A stretch of 64,000 nucleotides of DNA from DASXUX01 sp036504595. Its GTDB lineage: Bacteria; Planctomycetota; SZUA-567; H5-PLA8. Location: the NCBI GenBank assembly GCA_036504595.1, contig DASXUX010000081.1:310001-374000 (forward strand), in the 5' to 3' direction. Numbering within the stretch: position 1 is the stretch's first letter; the number at the start of each line of letters is the position of its first letter. Below, one piece after another: positions 8,006-17,289 of the stretch. The notes beneath the pieces were generated by a model. That model did not search any database, was not told the DNA's origin, and worked only from the letters and a program-made list of their open reading frames with translations. Position numbers and translations under genes: made by a program.

Positions 8006-8551
8006 ATGCGCAGAGTTCTGATCCTCGGTTGCGCCGGCGCCGGCAAGTCCACGCTGGCGCGCCAGCTCGGCAAGGCTCTCGCCCTTCCCGTCTTTCATCT
8101 CGATGCGATCTTCTGGAAGCCCGGCTGGGTTATGACTCCGGCCGACGAAGAAGAGATCATTCTTCAGCGAATCGTTGCTGGCGAGAAGTGGATCATCGAC
8201 GGCAATTATGCCGGCAACCTTAACATCCGCCTGCCCCGAGCCGACACGATTCTCTTTATGGATTTTCCGCGCCGCGTCTGCCTGTGGCGCGTCGTCAGGC
8301 GTTGGATGATGTTTCGCGGCAAGCAACGCCCAGACATGGGGCCGGACTGCCCGGAAAAAATCGATCTCGAGTTTCTGCAGTGGATCTGGAATTACAACCG
8401 GGACGTCAAGCCGCAAGTTCTGGCGCTTGTTGACGAATATCGTTCCGGCAAGAATATCCGCGCGCTGCGATCTTCGCGAGAAGTACGCGATCTTCTGGCT
8501 TCAATAGAAGCCGAGGCGAAGGCGCCGAAACAAACCGAGCCGGCTCACTGA
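8006..8551 (+). CDS. P-loop kinase, adenylate-kinase-like (FlaR/topology-modulation type)
   Basis: Small P-loop NTPase of 181 aa in the adenylate-kinase-like group often annotated as DNA topology modulation protein FlaR. Walker A is GCAGAGKST (residues 8-16). FHLDAIFWKPGW, WIIDGNYAGNLNIRLPRADT and FMDFPRRVCLWRVVRRW are the family signature. A phosphotransferase activity is expected, but the substrate is unknown, and the topology annotation in the family rests on old overexpression effects. It starts 44 nt after rpsJ, behind the heptamer repeat, and ends 2 nt before the following glycosyltransferase ATG, so those two are co-translated. Confidence 0.85.
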   Translation: MRRVLILGCAGAGKSTLARQLGKALALPVFHLDAIFWKPGWVMTPADEEEIILQRIVAGEKWIIDGNYAGNLNIRLPRADTILFMDFPRRVCLWRVVRRWMMFRGKQRPDMGPDCPEKIDLEFLQWIWNYNRDVKPQVLALVDEYRSGKNIRALRSSREVRDLLASIEAEAKAPKQTEPAH

Positions 8552-8553
8552 TT

Positions 8554-9888
8554 ATGGCGAGCGTTCTTTCCATTCTGCTGATTATCCTCTCGCTGCTGAC
8601 GACTGTCTCCGTGCTGGCGTGGATTTTCATCTGGATGCATTGGGCGCGGCCGTGGGACTGCTGGCCTGTTGGCGATGCTGTTCCGCCGCCGCCGGGTCCG
8701 GAGAACGCCTGGCCCGCCGTCGCTATCCTCGTGCCCGCGCGCAATGAGGCCGCATCGCTGCCGCGCACGCTGCCAGCGTTGCTCTCGCAGGACTATCCCG
8801 GCGAGTTTGGAGTGATCGTTATCGACGACCGCTCTGAAGATGGCACCGCGGATGTCGCGAGGAAAATCGCTGCCGATCGCGGCAAACAGGACCGCCTGCA
8901 AGTCCTCATCGGCGCCCCGCTGCCCGACGGCTGGGTCGGAAAAGTCTGGGCGCTGCAGCAAGGAGCACAGCAAGCTCTGGGCTCTCTGGGAAGGCTTGAG
9001 GCTTGGGGCTTGCGGCCTGAGATTCAGCAGTCAGAAGCTGCTCCTCAAGCCTCAAGTCTCAAGCCTCAAGTCTCGATCGAGCCGGCTTTCTTCCTGCTCA
9101 CGGACGCCGATATTCTTCACGCGCCCGGTTCGCTGCGGCGACTGGTGGCGGAGAGCTCCGCCGCCAAGCTCGGCCTGAATTCGCGCATGGCTCGCCTCCG
9201 CTGCATTTCGGAGGCTGAGAAACTGCTCATCCCCGCCTTCCTGTTCTTCTTCAATCTGATGTATCCGATGCGCCGCGTGAACGAACGCAGCGACAAACTC
9301 GCGGCGGCGGCCGGCGGTTGCGTGCTGCTCTCGCGCGAAGCACTGCTGAAACTCGGCGGCGGCTTTGAGCCGATAAAGTCCGAAATCATTGACGACGTGA
9401 ACCTGGCTCGTCAGGTGAAGTCGCGCGGTGAAGCGATCGCGCTTTCGCTGAGCCAGAGCGAGGTCGTCAGTCTGCGCGAGTACCCGCACGTCGGCGACAT
9501 CTGGAAAATGGTTCGGCGCACGGCGTTCACTGAGCTGAAATACTCGTGGCTGCGTTTGTTCGGTGCAATCTCCGGGTTGAAGCTGATGTTCGTTCTACCG
9601 CTGTTCTCGGTCATATGCGGCGCGGCTGGAGTGGGGTGGGGGCTTTTCGCCAGCGAGGGGCCTGTTATTGCCTACGGACTATGGGCCATGACGAAGGGCT
9701 TGCTGGCACTGGCCATTACCGGGCATGTGTATCGCCCCACAACGCGCTTCTTCGGCTTGCCCGTGTTCTACGCGTTCACGCTCCCGCTCGCTGGAGTTCT
9801 GTACGCATGCATGACCTTCGATTCTGCGCTGCGCCACGCGCGAGGGAAGGGCGTGCAGTGGAGGGACAAATCGGCGCGGCAATCTTAA
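8554..9888 (+). CDS. Membrane glycosyltransferase family 2 (HpnB-like), with in-frame repeat insertion
   Basis: Polytopic GT-A glycosyltransferase of 444 aa. An N-terminal helix (about 5-28) is followed by VAILVPARNEAASLPRT and VIVIDDRSEDGT (about 85-96, nucleotide-binding), LTDADILHAPGSL (about 182, the DxD metal motif) and GGCVLLSR, with C-terminal membrane helices from about 330. The arrangement resembles the hopanoid-associated HpnB family, but no hopanoid genes are in the window, so the acceptor is unknown. Between the nucleotide-binding half and the DxD, residues about 147-173 are encoded by an inverted heptamer repeat (8991-9073) absent from normal family members. It is probably tolerated as a surface loop. 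Confidence 0.85.
   Translation: MASVLSILLIILSLLTTVSVLAWIFIWMHWARPWDCWPVGDAVPPPPGPENAWPAVAILVPARNEAASLPRTLPALLSQDYPGEFGVIVIDDRSEDGTADVARKIAADRGKQDRLQVLIGAPLPDGWVGKVWALQQGAQQALGSLGRLEAWGLRPEIQQSEAAPQASSLKPQVSIEPAFFLLTDADILHAPGSLRRLVAESSAAKLGLNSRMARLRCISEAEKLLIPAFLFFFNLMYPMRRVNERSDKLAAAAGGCVLLSREALLKLGGGFEPIKSEIIDDVNLARQVKSRGEAIALSLSQSEVVSLREYPHVGDIWKMVRRTAFTELKYSWLRLFGAISGLKLMFVLPLFSVICGAAGVGWGLFASEGPVIAYGLWAMTKGLLALAITGHVYRPTTRFFGLPVFYAFTLPLAGVLYACMTFDSALRHARGKGVQWRDKSARQS
8991..9073. repeat. GCTTGAG heptamer inverted repeat inside a coding frame
   Basis: The left arm (8991-9021) carries GCTTGAG/GCTTGGG/GCTTGCG units. The right arm (9044-9073) carries their complement, CTCAAGC/CTCAAGT. It lies wholly inside the glycosyltransferase gene without breaking the frame. 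Confidence 0.85.
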
Positions 9889-9936
9889 GAGAGCGGGCAA
9901 TTTGAAATCGTGCGGAGGTCGTGGTTATATGATGCC

Positions 9937-10602
9937 ATGATGAATCGCGTAACACGCAGGGGGCAGTTGGGTCCAGAAGAGGCCGCCAGAATCAGGAACC
10001 TGCGTAAACGGGCTCACAGGGATTTGCCGGGCCTTGTGGCGCGACACAGTCGCACCGCGAACCTAGAGGAACGGGCGCAGGAGGGTTGCATGCATATTGA
10101 GCACCTGGGGGAACTTACGCAGCATCCCAACGTCGAGGAATGGATGCAGAGCGTCGCTGTTGAAGTTAAATACTTCGGTGGCCAGACCCTTCCGTTCGTG
10201 CTGGAGAATCTTGCGGGCGATGCTGCGCCTGTCGAATTCTCGGATGCTGTGGCAAGATTCTTGAATTTGACAACTGCCGATCGGGAAGTGGCCTCAAAGT
10301 ACGTCTTCAAGAATTACACCGAATTCTGCCGCGCCGTAGGCGACGAGGACGTTGGCGTCAGAATCGCGTCCGCACAACAGGTCTGGGATCACGTAAAGCC
10401 GACATGTGTTTACGTCAAAAGGCGTCGAGCAAACAAAAAGGTCTATGTTCTGGTTGCCGCAGAGTGTGGGTGGGAACAAGAACACGGACTACAACTTGTA
10501 TTTCGAGAAGGACAGCAACTTAGTCGAGTGAGTTCTCAGGACGGCCATCTAACGCATTGTGATGCCTATGGTCTTCCGGACAGCAAAGATCGAATCTGCT
10601 GA
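9937..10602 (+). CDS. Hypothetical protein, DUF6985-like C-terminus
   Basis: A soluble protein of about 221 aa with no signal peptide or membrane helix. The C-terminal half (HVKPTCVYVKRRR, AECGWEQEHGLQLVF, REGQQLSRVSSQDGHL) resembles a domain I associate with DUF6985 proteins of unknown function, some next to immunity genes; this is from memory and should be tested. The start is uncertain: the frame opens with GTG at 9910, and ATG codons occur at 9937 and 9940. GGAGG at 9913-9917 is too close to the GTG and far from the ATGs. The gene is less GC-rich than its neighbours, which may indicate later acquisition. Confidence 0.6.
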   Translation: MMNRVTRRGQLGPEEAARIRNLRKRAHRDLPGLVARHSRTANLEERAQEGCMHIEHLGELTQHPNVEEWMQSVAVEVKYFGGQTLPFVLENLAGDAAPVEFSDAVARFLNLTTADREVASKYVFKNYTEFCRAVGDEDVGVRIASAQQVWDHVKPTCVYVKRRRANKKVYVLVAAECGWEQEHGLQLVFREGQQLSRVSSQDGHLTHCDAYGLPDSKDRIC

Positions 10603-10612
10603 ACGTTCTCAT

Positions 10613-11671
10613 CTAGATGTTGAAGAAGAACTCCGGAATATACACGACGTACTTCAGCCCGAAGCACCAATGTAGATACATCTTGATCGGCACGGCGAGC
10701 ATCACCAGCAGATGAATCGCCACGATGGAGTAGCGCACGAAGCCCAGTTCCTCGTACGTCTCTCTGAACAGTTTCCGTCCCAATGCCGGCAGCAGCGTGA
10801 AGTAAGCTGCCACGAGCGCGAGTCCCGGCAGTTCGCGCAGGAACCAGTGCATCGAAGACAGATCGTGATGCCAGACGATCTGGTCCAGGTTGATGTTGGC
10901 AAACGCTAACGCTTTACTCGCGTCCCACGCTTCGTACGGCCCGTAGAAACTCCAGTTCGGTCCGCGCAGCGCCGCGCCGAAGCAGATGAGCACGATCCAG
11001 AGAAGCAGAAATCCGAACAAATAGACCGTGATCGCAAACGGCCGCTGCCGGAAACCGTAATAGCCGGACCCTTTCGGATTCGGATCGCAATACGGCAGAG
11101 CCAGCAGGCCTGTGACTGCCATGCACGGCAAGAGCACTCCGGCGATCCAGGGGTCAAAGTAAACGAGCAATTCCTGCAGCCCGAGGAAATACCAGGGCGC
11201 TTTGGATGGATTAGGACTCGTGCTCGGATCGGCAATCTGTTCGAGCGGTGCGTCGATGCTCATGGACCACGCGAACAGCACCACCAGCGCAAACGCCGCC
11301 GCGATCGCTTCCATATAAAGCAGGTTCGGCCAGACGAACACGCGCTGGCGCGAGATCTCCGCTTCCGCAACCCGTTGTCCTTGTTCCAGCCGCGCGTCGT
11401 TTTCCGCGGCCTGCCGGAAACCGATCCATAAGAAGAACGCGATGAAGAAAAGCGTGGCCCACAGCGCCAGGTTGTCCGGCTTGCCTGCCTGACGTGCGAA
11501 CTGCGGATTGAGGAAACTCAGCGCGAGGATGCCCGCCGCGCCGATCAGCACGGGCAGCGCAATTTGCGCACGCGCCAGCATCTTCCGCAGCGCCAGCCCT
11601 GCGAAAAATAGCGCGCATAGCAGCGTGTAAAGCACCGCCGGCCGAAAGAGGATGTTCAACGCAGTACCCAT
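10613..11671 (-). CDS. Cytochrome b C-terminal domain / subunit IV-like membrane protein
   Basis: Integral membrane protein of 352 aa matching the C-terminal (subunit IV, PetD-like) half of cytochrome b in quinol:cytochrome c oxidoreductases. Diagnostic is SKAPWYFLGLQELLVYFDPW, the region next to the Qo site, followed by several helices (AITVYLFGFLLLWIVLICF, LVAAYFTLLPALG, SIVAIHLLVMLAVPIKMYL). Two or three extra N-terminal helices precede it (residues about 5-80), as in the longer subunit IV variants of some non-photosynthetic bacteria. ATG 11671 is chosen because the upstream open frame overlaps the cytochrome b gene. It is the second gene of a two-gene operon with 65 nt between, filled by a small hairpin. 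No Rieske or cytochrome c gene adjoins. Confidence 0.85.
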   Translation of the reverse strand: MGTALNILFRPAVLYTLLCALFFAGLALRKMLARAQIALPVLIGAAGILALSFLNPQFARQAGKPDNLALWATLFFIAFFLWIGFRQAAENDARLEQGQRVAEAEISRQRVFVWPNLLYMEAIAAAFALVVLFAWSMSIDAPLEQIADPSTSPNPSKAPWYFLGLQELLVYFDPWIAGVLLPCMAVTGLLALPYCDPNPKGSGYYGFRQRPFAITVYLFGFLLLWIVLICFGAALRGPNWSFYGPYEAWDASKALAFANINLDQIVWHHDLSSMHWFLRELPGLALVAAYFTLLPALGRKLFRETYEELGFVRYSIVAIHLLVMLAVPIKMYLHWCFGLKYVVYIPEFFFNI

Positions 11672-11689
11672 CAAATCGTTAGCCCAAAT

Positions 11690-11731
11690 GCACGGGCAGC
11701 CAACAGCAGACGGAGGCTGCCCGTGCCACAC
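11690..11731. repeat. GGCACG-family hairpin between the two cytochrome b genes
   Basis: GCACGGGCAGCC (11690-11701) pairs perfectly over 12 bp with GGCTGCCCGTGC (11715-11726), then CACACA follows. The same CCCGTGCCACACAC end occurs at 53351-53364. Confidence 0.8.
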
Positions 11732-11736
11732 ACAAG

Positions 11737-12537
11737 TTACAGCGGCCCACTGAATCCGTCTTTTCGCACTCGCCAGAAATGCACGACCAACAGCACGACG
11801 GCCATCACCGGCAGCAGAACACAATGCAGGACGTAAAATCGCAACAGCGCTGCCGGCCCGATGGACGATCCGCCCAGCAGCAGAAACCGGATGTCGTCGC
11901 GCGCGTGAATTAGCTGCACTTCGCCCGTTTTGAGCAGCGTCGCTGCGGGGCCTTCGTGGCCTATCAGCGGGGTCGCGCCGGCCATGTTCGTCCCGACGCT
12001 CACCGCCGCCAGCGCCGTCTGATCCCATGGCAACAAGTAACCCGTGAAGGAGAGCAGCAGCGTCATGACCAGCAGCCCGACGCCGACACACCAGTTCATT
12101 TGCCGCGGCGCTTTGTATGAGCCCGTCAGGAAAACGCGCAGCATATGCAGGAAGACCAGCGCGACCATTGCGTGCGCCGACCAGCGGTGCAGATTGCGCA
12201 TGAACCGGCCCAGTGGAACGTCTTCGCGCAACGACATCATGTCGGCGTACGCGCGGTCGGGGCTGGGATGGTAGTAAAACATCAGCAGCACGCCCGTCAC
12301 CGTCAGCACCACGAACATGAACGCCGACAGTCCGCCCATGCACCAGCTATAGCCCAGCCGCAGCGCGTGCGCACGGACTTTCACCGGATGCAGATGCAGG
12401 AGAACGTTCGAAAAAACCGTCAGCGCCCGATTGCGGTCCGTGTCTGGATAGCCGTGCCGGAAAATCGATTTCCACAGCACGGAATTGTAGACAGTGTTGT
12501 CCAGCGTGCTGCGGAACTTGTCGCCCAGCCAACTCAT
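11737..12537 (-). CDS. Cytochrome b6-type diheme protein (N-terminal half of cytochrome b)
   Basis: Diheme quinol-oxidising subunit, 266 aa, with four or more membrane helices. Helix B has LHRWSAHAMVALVFLH, where the two ligand His are 14 residues apart. Helix D has LHCVLLPVMAVVLLVVH, where they are 15 apart. That B/D spacing (13 and 14 intervening residues) is the b6 pattern, whereas bc1 cytochrome b has 13 in both. GYLLPWDQ is the conserved Qo-side motif. With the separate subunit IV gene downstream, this is a split, b6f-like architecture. ATG 12537 (MSWLGDKFR) fits the family start. A Rieske partner would normally be upstream, but the neighbouring gene is divergent and unrelated. Confidence 0.9.
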   Translation of the reverse strand: MSWLGDKFRSTLDNTVYNSVLWKSIFRHGYPDTDRNRALTVFSNVLLHLHPVKVRAHALRLGYSWCMGGLSAFMFVVLTVTGVLLMFYYHPSPDRAYADMMSLREDVPLGRFMRNLHRWSAHAMVALVFLHMLRVFLTGSYKAPRQMNWCVGVGLLVMTLLLSFTGYLLPWDQTALAAVSVGTNMAGATPLIGHEGPAATLLKTGEVQLIHARDDIRFLLLGGSSIGPAALLRFYVLHCVLLPVMAVVLLVVHFWRVRKDGFSGPL

Positions 12538-12760
12538 TGGCGGCACTATATGCGCCGCGCGAAAGCACGTCAAACCGCGCGCCCGCAAGACATCCTTTCG
12601 CCTCGGCGTTCCTGTGTCGTGGCGGTTTCCATTCACGAAGGTGCACTTGGAACCGGCTTTGCGACGCTGCAGCGAAATGGCGCGGGCGTGTTGCGCCCGT
12701 CATCGGCACATTTGCCGGTGTTGCGGCCGTCGGTTTTTCAAACTGGCCAGAGGTGATTCG

Positions 12761-15052
12761 GTGGCGGACAAAACAGATCGGCTTGCAGGGGTGAAGCGCT
12801 CCCTATTTCCACGAGACACGACTCTTCAGCGCATTCCTGCCATATTGAAGTTCCCGGCTCAATCCAGCCCTGCGCTTTGGCGCATGGTCTTCTTCGCGAC
12901 CGGCGCCGCCAGCATCATGCTGCAAGTTTCCTGGCAGCGGTTGCTGACGCTCGTCTGTGGTGTTGGGCCGGTCTCGATTACCGTTGTCGTGAGCGTCTAC
13001 ATGCTGGGTTTGGGGCTCGGCTCGCTGCTCGGCGGTTATCTCGCTGACCGGACGCGCCGGCCGGCGCAATGGTACTTTGCCATCCAACTCTGCCTCGGCG
13101 CGTTCAGCCTGCTCAGTCTACCGTTTCTGGCGCTGCTCGAGAACTCCGCGTTGAGCAGCCAGGTTCTGGCGATGCTGTACAGTTCAGCGTTCCTGTTAAT
13201 GCCAACGCTGGCGATGGGAATGACTCTGCCGTTGCTGATCAAGGAGCTTAGCCAGCGTGGAGAGAACTTCTTGCATTCGGTCGCGCACTACTATTTCGTG
13301 AACACGCTTGGCGCCGCGTTCGGAGCGTTGTTCTCCAGTTACGTGCTGATCTCGCTCCTCGGCCTGGATCGCACCGTCTACGTCGCGGCCGGCATCGAAC
13401 TGCTGGCGGGCGCGGCAATTTATCTCTCGTGGAACGCGACCGGCAGCCGATCCGGGGCCGGAACGGTGAGCGCGCCAGAGGCCGCTCAGCCGAAATTGCT
13501 TCGGCTCGCGTATCCGATTGTGCTCCTCGCCGGCTTTCTGGGCATTGGCTATGAGATCGTCTGGATGCGCGTGCTCGAAACGGTGCTCAAAGCTTCGCCC
13601 TACGCGTTCTCGACGATCCTTGCGGTTTACCTGCTGGGAATTGCCTTGGGCAGCCGACTGCTGTCGAGATATCTGGACCGGCACCCCGCGCTGGAGCGCC
13701 GCAGCCTGTACTTCGTGCTTCAGGCGCTGATCGGAGCATACGTGCTGCTCAGCGTCGGCGGCTTTTACTATTTGACGAAGTACACGGCGTTCGGCGAAGT
13801 GACCAGACTCTCGTTCGGCTATGAGCTTCATCCGGCGGACACGCTGCCACTCACGCCAGCGGGGTTCTTCCACATGTTCGATATCGTGCTCTGGCCGGTC
13901 GCGCTGCTGTTCGTGCCGACGCTGCTGATGGGCGCGAGCTTTCCATTGATCTCCGCGTTGGCGCTCGGCGGCCCGAACACGGAAGGCCGAACATTGGGCG
14001 GCATTTTCTTCTGCAACACGATGGGCAATGTCCTCGGCGGCGTGCTCAGCGGCTTTGTGCTTCTTCCCGCGCTTGGGACGGAGCGCACGCTGCTGATTCT
14101 CGCGCTGCTCAGCATAGGAATGTTTCTCTTCGCTGCGCAGTTCGCCGCGAAGACGCGCCTGCGGCTGTGCGCCGGCGTCGTTGCCGTGGCGGCACTGCTG
14201 TTCCCTGGCGCAGGGCAACTGTACGCGCTCGTGCATCCGAATCCGGCGAACACCGAACGCTATCTCGACGAGGGGATCGATGGCGTGATCATGACGCTCG
14301 TCAATGGCGAGGACGTCCGCACCTACATTGATGGGTTGGCGCACGGCGGCCGGCCGGGGACCGTGTTCTATCGGGAAGCGGTCGAGACGGTGGCGTTCAC
14401 AACGTCAGTGAAGCGCGCGCTGATCATCGGTTATGGTACGGGCTCAACAACCGAAGCTGTGCTGAGGATTCCGGAGCTCGAAAAGGCTACGCTGGTTGAA
14501 CTGAACGCCACGCTGCTCAGGAACCTGCGTAAGATCGAACTTTTCGATCGCATGCTGAGCGACAAGCGGCTGGACGTGGTGATCGATGATGGGCGGCGCG
14601 TGCTGGCGCGCAACAATGAACGCTACGATCTGATCATGATCGACCCGCTGCGCACGACGACCGCGTACAGCAACAATCTCTACTCGCGCGAATTCTTCGC
14701 TCTGGCCGCAAGCCGCCTGACGGATGGCGGCGTCTTCATGGTCTGGATGGACGAAGATCGCGTGATGCCGAAAACCGTCTGCAGCGCCTTCCCGTATGTG
14801 CGGATTTACGAGTGCTGCTGCCTCGCATCCAATCAGCCGCTCGTGGAGCGTCGCGGCCGAGGTGAGTTGCTTCGCAGGCAATTTGATGCTGTTGAGCAGG
14901 AGCGCATCGCAAAGTGCCCGCTGGAATTTGTGGGCGATCAAGTTACGCAGCAGGAGATATCGAGCGGTTATCCGATCAACGAAGACTGGCGGCCGGTCTG
15001 CGAGTATTATCTAGGGCTGAAAATCAGGAAGAAAGTGGGCGGGCTGCGCTGA
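12761..15052 (+). CDS. Membrane-anchored spermidine-synthase-like protein
   Basis: A 763-aa fusion: about 12 hydrophobic helices (residues about 40-500) followed by a spermidine synthase-fold methyltransferase-like domain. Within it are motif I IIGYGTGSTTEAV (about 556), TLVELNATL, VVIDDGRRVLAR and DLIMIDPLRTTTAYSNNLYS. The DP pair and the Asp after motif I fit the aminopropyltransferase fold, but such membrane fusions have no proven polyamine activity. The start is GTG 12761, preceded by AGAGGTG; the frame is open further upstream but would run across the divergent cytochrome promoter region. It is divergently transcribed from the cytochrome b pair. Confidence 0.8.
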   Translation: MADKTDRLAGVKRSLFPRDTTLQRIPAILKFPAQSSPALWRMVFFATGAASIMLQVSWQRLLTLVCGVGPVSITVVVSVYMLGLGLGSLLGGYLADRTRRPAQWYFAIQLCLGAFSLLSLPFLALLENSALSSQVLAMLYSSAFLLMPTLAMGMTLPLLIKELSQRGENFLHSVAHYYFVNTLGAAFGALFSSYVLISLLGLDRTVYVAAGIELLAGAAIYLSWNATGSRSGAGTVSAPEAAQPKLLRLAYPIVLLAGFLGIGYEIVWMRVLETVLKASPYAFSTILAVYLLGIALGSRLLSRYLDRHPALERRSLYFVLQALIGAYVLLSVGGFYYLTKYTAFGEVTRLSFGYELHPADTLPLTPAGFFHMFDIVLWPVALLFVPTLLMGASFPLISALALGGPNTEGRTLGGIFFCNTMGNVLGGVLSGFVLLPALGTERTLLILALLSIGMFLFAAQFAAKTRLRLCAGVVAVAALLFPGAGQLYALVHPNPANTERYLDEGIDGVIMTLVNGEDVRTYIDGLAHGGRPGTVFYREAVETVAFTTSVKRALIIGYGTGSTTEAVLRIPELEKATLVELNATLLRNLRKIELFDRMLSDKRLDVVIDDGRRVLARNNERYDLIMIDPLRTTTAYSNNLYSREFFALAASRLTDGGVFMVWMDEDRVMPKTVCSAFPYVRIYECCCLASNQPLVERRGRGELLRRQFDAVEQERIAKCPLEFVGDQVTQQEISSGYPINEDWRPVCEYYLGLKIRKKVGGLR

Positions 15053-15129
15053 TCGCAAGCGGCGCTTTACTGCACGAATTGCGTTGCTGTCGCGAGCCGA
15101 TGCCGCTGCTGCCGCTCGTGATGAGAGCC

Positions 15130-16485
15130 TCAGGTATCCGAGCGTTCCACGGCTCGGCCATTGGTCACTTCGAACATCTCTCCGTGGGCCAGCGCGGTGA
15201 TGTTGCCGAACTCTTTGATAAGTTGACGGTAGGCAGCGGCGACGGGACGCGGCTGGCGGTCCATATCGTACAGTCCGCAGGCGTTGACACGGCCGTGCTT
15301 CTCGGTGAGCTGCGTGTCCCAATCCATTTGGTCAACCAGGCTGTACCAGGTGAAGCCAAGCACGGGGATGCCATCGCGCCGCATGCGCAGCACATTGGTC
15401 CATTGCTTCCACAGCCAGAGCGGCGCGTAATCGGGATGGGGCGTGTTGGTTTCAGTGTGCATAACCGGCTTATAATAACGATGATAGTAGCGTAACGTAA
15501 TCAGGTACCACCCCAACACATCTTCCCCGTAGGTTAACGTGCCGTCCGGCAGTAAGAGCTTCTCATTATGTCCATAGTAGTCATTGCCCATCACCTGAAA
15601 GCCGGCCGGCGCGGTTTTCATGAACCACATGAATTCTTCGCGCGTGAGTCCATTGTCTTCCATGAACATCAGCACGTCAGCGTCCGGAGCTTTCGAATAG
15701 AGGAGATCCAACGATAAGAAAATGAGCTTATTTCTCAGCTTAATTTCATGCGATGGCTTGGCGCTGACATGATGCGTGTACTCGGCAGACTCGCTTTGGA
15801 CGATAATTGCGTTGGGGACGTGACGCACGATGAGAGCGTTGGCCAGCAGGTTCGCGGCGACGAGGTGTTTCAGGGCGGTCACGAAACCCTGCGGCGTGCG
15901 CAAGCGTTCGTTCCATCGTCCGTCCCAGCCGCTGTTGCGCGCGGCGACGTAGATCTCATTCACGGGAGTGTACGCGCGCACCCAGGGGTAACGCTGCGCG
16001 ACCGCGCCCGCATAATTGGCAAAGTGCAGAGGCATTTCGGGATTCTGAAAGTCCCCGAGCCAGTCCGGTACGCCGAAGTGCAGCAGATCGAGAATCGGCG
16101 TGATGCCAAGGCGCCTGATTTCGCCGAGCGCCTCATCGGCGAACGACCAGTCGTAGCGATCCGGCCCAAGGTGAATGAGATGGTTGGGCAGGCCGTAGCG
16201 AAGACAGGGCGTCCCCAGTTCCTTCACCAGGCGCAGGTCGTCCCGCCAACGCCGGTAATGTCCGCATTCCTCCAGCAGGTCGCGCCGCAGGCGCCGGCCA
16301 TCGGAATCGACCACTGCGGGGTTGGAACATTCGATTCCTGTTGCGAAGGCGAAGTCCCATTTGTTGACATCCGTCTTATCGCGGTCAGGTTTGACGCCTT
16401 GCGCGGAAGGACCGCAGCAGCCAGTCCGGGGCAGCGGGCCGTCGATGCCGTGCCTCTTCAAGAGTTCCAAAAAACTGGTGCTCAT
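15130..16485 (-). CDS. Glycoside hydrolase family 1-like protein
   Basis: A soluble (beta/alpha)8 glycosidase-like protein of 451 aa without a signal peptide. FAFATGIECSNP at the N-terminus, YDWSFADEALGEIRRLGI and RAYTPVNEIYVAAR (about 173, the acid/base Glu of the NE motif) follow the family 1 order. GFTWYSLVDQMDWDTQL and HGRVNACGLYDMD near the C-terminus match the family's aglycone end. The nucleophile strand reads MHTETNTPH (about 343) rather than the usual TENG. That variant also occurs in family 1 homologues linked to sugar-nucleotide reductases, so the substrate is uncertain. ATG 16485 is preferred over an upstream in-frame ATG because the motif begins soon after it. Confidence 0.75.
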   Translation of the reverse strand: MSTSFLELLKRHGIDGPLPRTGCCGPSAQGVKPDRDKTDVNKWDFAFATGIECSNPAVVDSDGRRLRRDLLEECGHYRRWRDDLRLVKELGTPCLRYGLPNHLIHLGPDRYDWSFADEALGEIRRLGITPILDLLHFGVPDWLGDFQNPEMPLHFANYAGAVAQRYPWVRAYTPVNEIYVAARNSGWDGRWNERLRTPQGFVTALKHLVAANLLANALIVRHVPNAIIVQSESAEYTHHVSAKPSHEIKLRNKLIFLSLDLLYSKAPDADVLMFMEDNGLTREEFMWFMKTAPAGFQVMGNDYYGHNEKLLLPDGTLTYGEDVLGWYLITLRYYHRYYKPVMHTETNTPHPDYAPLWLWKQWTNVLRMRRDGIPVLGFTWYSLVDQMDWDTQLTEKHGRVNACGLYDMDRQPRPVAAAYRQLIKEFGNITALAHGEMFEVTNGRAVERSDT

Positions 16486-16723
16486 GTTTGATCTGGCATA
16501 AGTTGCCCCCTCGTGACATGCCGACTCGCTCAAGTCTTGAGCAATCGGCGCGCCGCTGTCAATGGGAGCCCCCGCGCGACAGGATGGATATATGCGCCGA
16601 TAACAACGAGACCGCCCCGATGTGGCTCGGCGGCCTCAATCGTACTCAGGCACGCAGACTGCTCTGTTAACCCATCGGCGAGAGATCGGGCGTGCATTTC
16701 TTTATGCTAGAGGAGAACATACC

Positions 16724-17173
16724 ATGGACATTACGCCAATCGAAAAAGTGATCTACACGGCATCAGCGCACACCACGGGCGGACGCGATGGCGGAGTCTC
16801 GCGCACCTCCGACGGACGCCTCGACGTGAAGCTCTCGGCTCCGGGTAATTCCGGCAGCGGCACGAACCCCGAACAATTGTTCGCGGTCGGCTGGTCCGCC
16901 TGCTTCCTATCTGCGATGAAACTCGTGGCCGCCCGAATGAAGATCAGACTGCCGCAAGACGTCGCCATCGACACGGAAGTGGACCTGGGTATGACGGCCG
17001 GCGGCTACCTCCTTCAAGCCCGCCTCAACGTCAGCCTGCCCGGCGTCGAGCCGGCTATCGCCCAGCAGCTTGCGGACGGCGCACATCACGAGTGCCCATA
17101 TTCCAAAGCCACGCACGGCAACATGAACGTCGTGACGACCGTCCATACCGAATCGGTCGTGCATGCGACGTGA
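16724..17173 (+). CDS. Organic hydroperoxide reductase, Ohr/OsmC family
   Basis: A thiol peroxidase of 149 aa that detoxifies organic hydroperoxides in the cytoplasm as a homodimer. The two catalytic Cys are visible: SACFLSAM (about 60) and HHECPYSKAT (about 124). SGSGTNPEQLFAVGW precedes the first, as in Ohr. VIYTASAHTTGGRDG at the N-terminus is also typical of the Ohr branch. AGGAGAA at 16710-16716 fixes the start at ATG 16724. It stands alone between a divergent glycosidase and dnaE; no OhrR regulator is nearby. Confidence 0.92.
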   Translation: MDITPIEKVIYTASAHTTGGRDGGVSRTSDGRLDVKLSAPGNSGSGTNPEQLFAVGWSACFLSAMKLVAARMKIRLPQDVAIDTEVDLGMTAGGYLLQARLNVSLPGVEPAIAQQLADGAHHECPYSKATHGNMNVVTTVHTESVVHAT

Positions 17174-17289
17174 CAGGTCTCGACGGCCAGTCGTGCTACG
17201 CCCGTCTGCGCCAGAAGGGTCAAAAAAGCTTCTGCTTCGCCTGTTGAACGGCCGCGGAGCGGGCTAAACTTGATTGCGTGAAATAGCTC

